Assembly: GCA_026399075.1 (NCBI GenBank)
Contig: JAPLRR010000078.1
Location: 29,316-93,315 of the forward strand
Source: Methylococcales bacterium
GTDB lineage: Bacteria > Pseudomonadota > Gammaproteobacteria > Methylococcales > Methylomonadaceae
Reading direction: 5' to 3'
DNA length: 64,000 bases
The notes under the pieces are model-generated. The model made no database searches. It had not been told where the DNA came from and saw nothing but the letters and a program-made list of their open reading frames with translations. Positions 7,837-14,654 of the stretch are shown in pieces. Positions within the stretch are counted from its first letter, which is position 1. Each line of letters begins with the position of its first letter. Position numbers and translations under genes: made by a program.

Positions 7837-9188
7837 GACTCATCCTTGGGGGTGTGGGCATCAGCCGTTTTTTCTGTGGGCGCTTGTTTATCTTCATTGG
7901 CTGCTGATGGTTTAGATTTGCGGCCAAACTGCGCCAACCAGCCGCTTACTTGGCGTTTTGTGACCTCCCAACGGCCTTCTTTGACCCTGGCTTTGTTGGC
8001 TTTGGTGCCGATGATAATGCGTTGGAACTGGTCTGCCCCTAACAGGGAGTTATTGTTATTTTTGCTGAGTTTTTTACGGTCGCCGAACAGCCACCAGAAA
8101 ACGCTGCCGCCAAAGAATATCACCGCTAAAATACCGAATACTATTGCGCCGTAATACCAGTTGGACTTGGTTTGCTGAAGCTCATTCAACTTGGCTTCCA
8201 AGCCTAAGGCCACTGTCGCTGCCCCATGCATCGGCGTTTTCAAAAATCCCCGGTTGGCGGCATTTTTGGCATAACCTTGGTGGCAATTGGATTGCCCGCA
8301 GGTGGTGGCCAACTGGTATTCATGGACAGACGCTTTAGGGTCGTCGTCGCGCCTAATATCGTGGTGCAAGCCCGTAGGCGCATGGCATTCAATGCAAGAG
8401 GCCCCCATCATATTACCATCGCTGATCAAACGGCCATGCAAAGTTTTGTCATAAGTTTCCGTGGAGTAAATGAATTCTGGCCCCACTGTTTCTTTTTCCT
8501 TGGTGATGGGGTCTTCTTGTTCAACCTTGGCCATTCTTTCCGTATTGCCATGGCAATCAATGCAAAGGGCATTGGAAACCGGTTTGTTGAGACGGTTGCC
8601 GATATAGCGCCGCAATATATGGCCGCTGAATTGGTCACGCCAGACATCACCTGCATGGCAAGTGCCACATTCCGCATCATTATGTTCAAAGGCTTCTTTG
8701 AACGCGGCCATTTGGCTAGGGGCAATATAAGGGTCATTGGCATGGCAACGCCGACAGGAGGGCAGGGCGGAGTCCTTGTCTTCCTTAATGCGGTTGCCTG
8801 CGGCGAAGTCTTTAATCAAGCCCTTTCCGTGTGCGGATGCCTGGAATTCTTTGGCGATGTCCTTATGCGTGAACGCTTTGCCATTAGATGGCTCTTTTAC
8901 ATGGCAGGTTTCCGAGCAATCCACCAAGCCATCCTTTTCTTCATGGGGATAGTCGGTGATTTTACGGTGGCAGTCCTTGCAGGGAACCGAGCCATGCAAG
9001 GAGCCATAATAATCTGCCTTAAGGATGGTGGCGGAACGCAACTGACCTTGTTTGTCCACATATTTCAAATCTGGCAAACCATGGCAAGAAAAGCAACCAT
9101 CGGGGTCAGGGTGACGTTTTTCAGCATGGGCAGTGCTAAAAAACGCAGCCAACAGCATAAGCAGTAAAAGAGTAATCGACCGCATCAA
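7833..9188 (-). CDS. Membrane-anchored multiheme cytochrome c with CX3CH and CX4CH sites
   Basis: A 451-residue protein with an N-terminal signal (MMRSITLLLLMLLAAFFSTAHA). It has six canonical motifs (CFSCH, CKDCH, CRRCH, CGTCH, CIDCH, CIECH), one CX3CH (CSETCH) and one CX4CH (CGQSNCH), giving eight probable haems. A single hydrophobic helix near residues 343-367 (YYGAIVFGILAVIFFGGSVF) puts the haem domain in the periplasm and an 85-residue Lys/Ala-rich tail in the cytoplasm. With the NapH-like protein encoded upstream it could form a quinol-oxidising or quinone-reducing module. The longer-spaced motifs are known in tetraheme c3-type cytochromes and need haem attachment beyond CXXCH. Confidence 0.9.
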   Translation of the reverse strand: MMRSITLLLLMLLAAFFSTAHAEKRHPDPDGCFSCHGLPDLKYVDKQGQLRSATILKADYYGSLHGSVPCKDCHRKITDYPHEEKDGLVDCSETCHVKEPSNGKAFTHKDIAKEFQASAHGKGLIKDFAAGNRIKEDKDSALPSCRRCHANDPYIAPSQMAAFKEAFEHNDAECGTCHAGDVWRDQFSGHILRRYIGNRLNKPVSNALCIDCHGNTERMAKVEQEDPITKEKETVGPEFIYSTETYDKTLHGRLISDGNMMGASCIECHAPTGLHHDIRRDDDPKASVHEYQLATTCGQSNCHQGYAKNAANRGFLKTPMHGAATVALGLEAKLNELQQTKSNWYYGAIVFGILAVIFFGGSVFWWLFGDRKKLSKNNNNSLLGADQFQRIIIGTKANKARVKEGRWEVTKRQVSGWLAQFGRKSKPSAANEDKQAPTEKTADAHTPKDES

Positions 9189-9237
9189 AACAAGTATTCC
9201 TTGGTCATAGTTTTGGTTAATGGTGGCATGGTTGGGT

Positions 9238-10284
9238 TTAGCGAATGATCAGGGTAGCGGCAACTGCCACGGTAAAGCCTAACAAAAGTGTCGCATTGAC
9301 TACCCGTCCCCAGCGGATAGCGCGGGCTTGGATAGTGGGCTCTAGCCTAGGGGTGAAGGTCATCACCTGCCAATCGGGTTCGGGGAAAATGTCCACGCCT
9401 TTTTTGATGCGCTTAGGGGTTTTATTGCGGGAAGCCGTTGTCCATTCAATGGCATTCCAGTCACATACGTCAACGCATTCGTGACAATCCATACAAGAAG
9501 ATTGCTGCACAGTGGCAATTTTATCGACCATTTTAATTGCCCCGCACATACAGTTACGCGCACAAATATTGCAACCTGTGCAACGCTCTTTGGCCACGCG
9601 GATGCGGTGGGTGTTGCGGAAGCGTGAACCTAAGCTGTTGACAATCCCGTCTATCGCGCCGATTGGGCACATAAATTGGCAATAAGCCCGGCCTTTGCTG
9701 GCAAAAAAACCCAACAACAACAGTAAGGAAAGGTTCACCAAGCCCACCGCCGAAAAAATAAAGGCCAAGCCACCCGCGCCGCCGGACATGGACTCAACCA
9801 AGCGCGGCACGGTGATAAAATTGCACAAGGTGCAAGCGCTTACCCCGATGGCTGGCAGCACGATCATATAAGTGGCCAAATAGCCGTAGCGGATTTGGAA
9901 TTGCGGCAGCCAGCGGTACTCAATTTTCCAGCGGTCATTGAGCAAACGGCTGACCAACTCACTAAAGCCACCCACTGGGCACAGGTAGCCACACCAAATT
10001 CGGCCAAAAAACAAAGTGGTCAACAAGATTAAGCCAAAGGCAATCACACCTATCATCGCGGCAGAGGCATGGGTCACAAAATCTTCCACGGTCATGCCGG
10101 GGAAGTATAAGTAAAACCGACGCATACACAGCCGACCACATAAATCACTGTTACCGGCCAGTTTGGGTAAAATCGTCAATGGCCCCAAAAACAAAACACA
10201 GGAGGCAAAAATCGTCATATACCGAAAGCGTTGCACTTTTGGTTGCGCTAGCCATTCTTGATACCAACCTTTGATTATTTTCAT
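9238..10284 (-). CDS. NapH/NosR-like membrane polyferredoxin (quinol dehydrogenase type)
   Basis: A 348-residue inner-membrane protein with about five helices and two CX3CP motifs (CGYLCPVG and CQFMCPIG) typical of NapH/NosR/CcoG-like proteins. Two C-terminal [4Fe-4S] clusters follow, CTGCNICARNC and CMDCHECVDVC. The CMDCH string falls inside the second Fe-S motif and is not a haem site. NapH-type proteins pass electrons between quinols and periplasmic cytochromes. Lying between the 6-heme and membrane-anchored cytochromes, it is the likely entry point to the quinone pool. The start is MKIIKGW, behind a GAGGGT ribosome-binding site. Confidence 0.9.
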   Translation of the reverse strand: MKIIKGWYQEWLAQPKVQRFRYMTIFASCVLFLGPLTILPKLAGNSDLCGRLCMRRFYLYFPGMTVEDFVTHASAAMIGVIAFGLILLTTLFFGRIWCGYLCPVGGFSELVSRLLNDRWKIEYRWLPQFQIRYGYLATYMIVLPAIGVSACTLCNFITVPRLVESMSGGAGGLAFIFSAVGLVNLSLLLLLGFFASKGRAYCQFMCPIGAIDGIVNSLGSRFRNTHRIRVAKERCTGCNICARNCMCGAIKMVDKIATVQQSSCMDCHECVDVCDWNAIEWTTASRNKTPKRIKKGVDIFPEPDWQVMTFTPRLEPTIQARAIRWGRVVNATLLLGFTVAVAATLIIR

Positions 10285-10335
10285 TACATTACCCTCATGG
10301 TTACCCAAATTTCATTCATAACTAACGCCTGCCCT

Positions 10336-11250
10336 TCAACGGTCAAATTCATGGCAACTTAAACAAAGTTCGCCATTTTTTGCAGGTAAGCGCAGCAATA
10401 CCTCGCTTTTGATGCGTTGATAAGGCAAGTTAAGCCATTCTTTATTGATTTGGCCGAGTATTTCCAACCGTTCTTGTTTGTCAGCCTGATAAATCAAGTT
10501 CCAAGAATGCGGGGTATACTCAATGCCTTTTTTGACATCGCCTTTAATTTGTTTGCCTGCCGGGTTTTTAGTGCCATCAATCACCCCGTCTGAGTGCGGG
10601 CTATGGCAGCTGACACAGACAACTTTGCCATTTTGGGCCAGAGGCAAAATGATGCCGTGCTTTTTTTCCATGGCTTGCATGTGTTTTTTCATTTCATCCT
10701 TGGGTTTTGCTTCCTGATGTTCCAGCGCGTTCAAATGCGGGGTTTTCAGGTGGCAGCCCAAACAGACGTCTTCAATCGGCAGGCGCAGTTTCAAATTTGA
10801 TGGCGAGCGGGCCTTATCACGCTGTTCGTTGACTTCTTCATGGCAATACAGGCAGTTTTGCTTTTTGATGTCGCCATTGTCCGCCATCAGCAAATGGATG
10901 TTTGGGCGTTCGTTGTCTTTTTTTGCATGGCATTGGTAGCAAAACGCCTCAAAATCCCGATAAGGGCCGCCGCGTAAAAAATTGGCATCCAGCTTATCCA
11001 CTTTGTCGTAAGCGATTTCATCCATTTTCTCTAAACCATGGCAAGTTTTGCACTGCAATAAGCGCCCGGTTTTAAGTTCAAAAGTGGCTGGCGGATTCAT
11101 GCTGTCCAGCAGTTTAATGTCCACTGCGTGGTGCAAATCAGGCAGTCGTTTGGATTGCTTATAGCTTTGCGATAACCAATCATCTTCGCCACCAAAACAC
11201 GCCAGACTGGGCAGCAATAATGCCCATAACAACAATAAACGCATTCTCAT
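10336..11250 (-). CDS. Periplasmic hexaheme cytochrome c
   Basis: A 304-residue protein with signal MRMRLLLLWALLLPSLACFG and six CXXCH motifs: CKTCH, CYQCH, CLYCH, CLGCH, CVSCH and CLSCH. The last (ELCLSCHEFDR) is at the extreme C-terminus. CVSCHSPH is of the doubled-CXXCH kind, and His-rich linkers offer distal ligands. The start codon overlaps the TGA of the upstream octaheme gene, indicating translational coupling. No specific family beyond multiheme cytochrome c is recognised; an electron carrier role in the periplasm is inferred from the locus. Confidence 0.9.
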   Translation of the reverse strand: MRMRLLLLWALLLPSLACFGGEDDWLSQSYKQSKRLPDLHHAVDIKLLDSMNPPATFELKTGRLLQCKTCHGLEKMDEIAYDKVDKLDANFLRGGPYRDFEAFCYQCHAKKDNERPNIHLLMADNGDIKKQNCLYCHEEVNEQRDKARSPSNLKLRLPIEDVCLGCHLKTPHLNALEHQEAKPKDEMKKHMQAMEKKHGIILPLAQNGKVVCVSCHSPHSDGVIDGTKNPAGKQIKGDVKKGIEYTPHSWNLIYQADKQERLEILGQINKEWLNLPYQRIKSEVLLRLPAKNGELCLSCHEFDR

Positions 11251-12305
11251 AGGCCTTTCTGCGTCCGTTCGCCGTGGCGATGGCAAGACACACAATCGCC
11301 GCCGTCGTTAAAATGGACGCCACTCAAGCCGTTGCCTGTGTCTTGGTCGGCGCCAAACAGGGGTCTTTCTTGAGCGCTTACTTGCATGTCATGGCACAAC
11401 ACACAGAGTTGGCTGTAATCGCTTTTGGGGACTACTTGATGGTCAAGGTTTACACCACCCAGAATCTTCACGGGGTAACCCCGTTTGCGTAGACCCGCAT
11501 CAAGTTTAAATACCCCTTTAAGCGAGTTGTCTATGATCAAGCCAGGGTTAGTTGTGCCGTGCATGGTGTGGCAATCAACACAATTGACGATGCTTTTATA
11601 GACATAAGGTTTACGCAAACCGGGATACAAGGCTTTTTCAACCGCAGCCCCTTCTGGTAAACCGTGCTTGTCTATATAAAGGTAATCCTCTTCAGCGGCT
11701 ATGGATTGATCCCTTTTGCCAGGGTTTCTGATTGGCCATCTTCTTTGCTGATGGTTACGGTTATGGCAACGCAGGCAAAAATCATTGAGGTCGGTATAGG
11801 CGCGGGTGCCGACAATGGCATCATCAAAAACGGTCAAATCTTGTTGGATTTCAAAACTGCCGTCCATATCTGAAGCCTTATGGCAAACAATGCACTGTGA
11901 ACTACTGGTCGGTAAATCCTTTTTCAGGTTGAAATCATGCCGATGCATACCAGTCCGCCTAGGATTGACAGGCATGTCATTAACATTATGGCAAACCAAA
12001 CACAGCTGCTGAGCATTCGTGCCATTACTGCCATGACAACCGGTACAAGTCGCAAAACCCTTTTTTTCAACAATCGTTTTAATTTTAGGGACGCTATTAT
12101 GTAAACGTTTCATCATGTGACAATTGATACAGCGGGATTTACCCCATGCTTCACCTTTTCCATGATTCGGGGTCAGCAACAAATTACCCGTCGCTTGCGA
12201 GACATCCCTAGCGAGTGCATTAGAGGCCATCAACAGCGGGCTGAGTAAAAACACCGCTATCAGCCAAGCCATCAAGTGGGTTCTAACAAAACTATTGGGT
12301 CGCAT
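11247..12305 (-). CDS. Octaheme cytochrome c
   Basis: A protein of about 352 residues with a signal segment (LMAWLIAVFLLSPLLMASNALA) and eight CXXCH motifs: CINCH, CTGCH, CLVCH, CIVCH, CLRCH, CVDCH, CVLCH and CVSCH. The start is set at MRPNSF, which overlaps the upstream heptaheme stop by 14 bp; in-frame ATGs further upstream would lengthen an already adequate signal. Close linkage to the beta-barrel and 7-heme genes makes it a candidate for the MtrA-like haem wire threading the barrel. No clear Shine-Dalgarno is visible, so translation is probably coupled. Confidence 0.9.
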   Translation of the reverse strand: MRPNSFVRTHLMAWLIAVFLLSPLLMASNALARDVSQATGNLLLTPNHGKGEAWGKSRCINCHMMKRLHNSVPKIKTIVEKKGFATCTGCHGSNGTNAQQLCLVCHNVNDMPVNPRRTGMHRHDFNLKKDLPTSSSQCIVCHKASDMDGSFEIQQDLTVFDDAIVGTRAYTDLNDFCLRCHNRNHQQRRWPIRNPGKRDQSIAAEEDYLYIDKHGLPEGAAVEKALYPGLRKPYVYKSIVNCVDCHTMHGTTNPGLIIDNSLKGVFKLDAGLRKRGYPVKILGGVNLDHQVVPKSDYSQLCVLCHDMQVSAQERPLFGADQDTGNGLSGVHFNDGGDCVSCHRHGERTQKGL

Positions 12306-12936
12306 GGCAATCACTACAATAAATTTCATTATGGCAACGGCCACAACGGGATGGATCCATACGGGACTCTAAGCCGTGCAGGGTTCTATAACCTAAAGGA
12401 TGATAACCTTGGCCTGAAGTGTCCCTACGCATGTGGCAATCGGTACAAAAATTCATATCCAAATGGCAGGTTTCACAGTATTTTTCATTTTGCCTGGCTA
12501 TTTCGCCATGATGGTTTTTATAATCCAGCCGATGGTCAGGTGGCCATATTTTTTCTTTATTGTCGTGGCAAAGGTCACAACGCCAAGGCGCGCGCTTTTC
12601 TTCCACATGACAGCTATGGCAAATCGGCTTTAAGGCCTCATTGGCGATGACGGTCATTTGGGTCAGTTTTTTGGGGTCGGTGATGTCGGTTTTTGTGTAG
12701 CTATGGCAAAGCATACAGCTGTCGCCTTCTTGTTCCATGACATCCAAATGGGCATTGTGCGGATAAAAAATGTCCGAACGCTTATCCCGCAGTTTCCACC
12801 ATTTCTTATCATCTTCTGGAATTGCTTGGGCTGCTTTTTGTTGTGCGGAGGCCTGCGGCGCAGCCACAAGTGCTGTCCCAGCAAAGCTGGGCACAAACAG
12901 TGCCCAGAGCAAAATAAAAATAACGGTCCGTATCAT
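12292..12936 (-). CDS. Heptaheme cytochrome c
   Basis: A 214-residue protein with signal peptide MIRTVIFILLWALFVPSFAG and seven CXXCH motifs (CMLCH, CHSCH, CDLCH, CETCH, CTDCH, CGRCH, CSDCH). That is one haem per about 25 residues of mature protein, with the last two near the C-terminus. Such density suits a compact haem wire. Its start overlaps the barrel gene stop by 4 bp. Adjacent barrel and periplasmic cytochrome genes are the hallmark of porin-cytochrome conduits, so this and the next gene are candidate conduit subunits. Confidence 0.9.
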   Translation of the reverse strand: MIRTVIFILLWALFVPSFAGTALVAAPQASAQQKAAQAIPEDDKKWWKLRDKRSDIFYPHNAHLDVMEQEGDSCMLCHSYTKTDITDPKKLTQMTVIANEALKPICHSCHVEEKRAPWRCDLCHDNKEKIWPPDHRLDYKNHHGEIARQNEKYCETCHLDMNFCTDCHMRRDTSGQGYHPLGYRTLHGLESRMDPSRCGRCHNEIYCSDCHATQ

Positions 12937-14339
12937 GGTTTGCTGGCTTGGAAGCGGTCAAAAAAGTAAGTGACTTGGAAGGCACCCAAATATTCATTAT
13001 ATAATTGGGTGTTGTCTATATAACTGGCCTTAAAGGCAAGAACCCAGTCATTTTGGAGCATATATTGCCATTCAGTTTCTATACCTTTGGCAAAATTATG
13101 GCCATAAAGTGTTTTGTCTTCTTCACGCAAGGCTAGGTTAAGCGAATAGCGGGTTTTTGAGTTTAAGGCATGGGAACCGGAAAGATAAAGGCTTTTGGCG
13201 TTTTCATGGCTGCTAAGCTCCAAATAATCAACCGCACCACTCAAATTAACGCCGGGCAACAAGGCATAACTTAGCCCGCCGTTAAAGCCATAACCATCAT
13301 AGCCTTCATCCCGGCTGGCATATTGGGCGCCCAAGGAATAGCGCAGCTTATCGGTTACCCGATGTTCGGCGGAACCACGCCACACTTCTTGTTGGCCTAA
13401 AGCATAGGCCGAATAAAAGCGGTCACGGAAAGTCACAAATTGTTGCTTGGGGCGATACGCTTCATAATAATTGCGCAAGCGCACATTTTTCATGACATCC
13501 CACCAGCTATCGACAAATGCATTTTCGATTTGGTTTTTTTCCGCTGCATAAGAGCCTTTAATAAAAGTTTCCATCGGTTTGTCTTGGCCCAATAAATGGC
13601 CTGCAAACCGCACAGCGGCATTGAGCCGATAAGTGGTGGTAGCGTTAGTTTGGCTGGTGCTGGTGGTTTGCTGTTGCTCAATAACGTCACCATTGATATC
13701 AACACCTTGTGATACCAAGACATCCTCAGTCACTTGGGTTAAGTCTTGCTGCATCGCTTGAAAACCTGTCTTTACATCAAAGGCATTAATATGCGCCCAA
13801 GTGCTGTTGCCTAAAGACCAATTTGGCGTCAGTTTGAACATCGCTTCTGTACCCGCAACAAATTTACCGTGTACCGATTGCACATGATCCACCCGCAAAG
13901 GCTGTCCCGCATAAGCCTCAATGGTTAGCGGCAGGCTAGTCAAACCATAGCTGGCTTGGCCGCCGTCCAGCAAGTACAGCCCCAGATTGTCACTTTTTTC
14001 AAAGCGGCCACCGCGTACTGTCAGCGGTAAAGCACGAAATTCTTTTTCCAGATACGCTTGGTAAGTTTGCAGCTTTTCGCGGTAAATGTCAGTGCTGGCC
14101 CGTCCGACAAAACTGACCCTGGCTTTAAATTGTGCATCGGGATTGTCGTAATAGAGTTGTTGCCAAGATTCGCCCGTGTAATCGCCGTTTTTATTATAAC
14201 GGTTGTCGGCTTGCGCTTTGACCCTTACCGACCCTTTCCAAGTGTCGGCAGCAACCACCGTTGGCAGTCCAGCCAAAAAGGCCAGTGCCAGCAGTGGTTT
14301 GATGGCATGTTTATGCGCTACCTGTTCCATTCTTAGCAT
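12933..14339 (-). CDS. Outer-membrane beta-barrel, putative porin of a porin-cytochrome conduit
   Basis: A protein of about 468 residues with an N-terminal signal (KPLLALAFLAGLPTVVAA) and many alternating-hydrophobicity strands with aromatic girdles (for example YSLGAQYASRDEGYDGYGF, WQYMLQNDWVLAFKASYI). It ends in a barrel-like strand, LGAFQVTYFFDRF. No cysteines or haem motifs were seen. Its size matches MtrB/PioB-type or Geobacter-type conduit porins, but the sequence alone does not name the family. It lies directly upstream of the 7- and 8-heme genes. The start is uncertain: MLRMEQ or MEQVAH fit the signal peptide, and a still longer frame reaches 14381. Confidence 0.78.
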   Translation of the reverse strand: MLRMEQVAHKHAIKPLLALAFLAGLPTVVAADTWKGSVRVKAQADNRYNKNGDYTGESWQQLYYDNPDAQFKARVSFVGRASTDIYREKLQTYQAYLEKEFRALPLTVRGGRFEKSDNLGLYLLDGGQASYGLTSLPLTIEAYAGQPLRVDHVQSVHGKFVAGTEAMFKLTPNWSLGNSTWAHINAFDVKTGFQAMQQDLTQVTEDVLVSQGVDINGDVIEQQQTTSTSQTNATTTYRLNAAVRFAGHLLGQDKPMETFIKGSYAAEKNQIENAFVDSWWDVMKNVRLRNYYEAYRPKQQFVTFRDRFYSAYALGQQEVWRGSAEHRVTDKLRYSLGAQYASRDEGYDGYGFNGGLSYALLPGVNLSGAVDYLELSSHENAKSLYLSGSHALNSKTRYSLNLALREEDKTLYGHNFAKGIETEWQYMLQNDWVLAFKASYIDNTQLYNEYLGAFQVTYFFDRFQASKP

Positions 14340-14349
14340 ACGGCAGTGC

Positions 14350-14634
14350 TTAGTGCTTAAAATTGGCCGTTCGGGTTTCAAATGGCTCTAGCCCTTGTTC
14401 CCGCTGTGTTTTACGGGCTTTTTGGTTGCCCAGCGCCCAGCCAGTTAAGGTGACTACCGCAACGATACAGCTACCGCAGCCGACACATTTGCCAATTTTT
14501 GGCACAGAACACCCTGTCGCCAAAAACGCTTGGCCTGATGCGATGCCGGAACCCGTCAACCAAGGCCCTGCTTTTTCAATAAGCTGGGCTTTCAGTGATT
14601 TGCCGTTGGGCTTGTCAATATCAAAAAATGCCAT
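14350..14634 (-). CDS. Small CxxCxxC protein of unknown function
   Basis: A 94-residue protein I do not recognise. It has Cys at about residues 42, 50, 53 and 56 in the arrangement C-x7-CVGCGSC, resembling a minimal Fe-S or zinc ligand set, followed by a short hydrophobic stretch (IVAVVTLTGWALG) and a charged tail. No signal peptide is evident. It lies 20 bp after the 881-aa cytochrome gene and about 10 bp before the barrel start, in the same orientation, so it is part of the series. It could be a small redox, membrane-associated or assembly factor; no function is assigned. Confidence 0.7.
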   Translation of the reverse strand: MAFFDIDKPNGKSLKAQLIEKAGPWLTGSGIASGQAFLATGCSVPKIGKCVGCGSCIVAVVTLTGWALGNQKARKTQREQGLEPFETRTANFKH

Positions 14635-14654
14635 GATCCGTATTCTCCGTTGTA

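Noticed and set aside
9457..9500. CMDCH in the polyferredoxin as a haem c site
   Set aside because: It is part of the CX2CX2CX3C [4Fe-4S] motif CMDCHECVDVC and lies in a NapH-like Fe-S domain.
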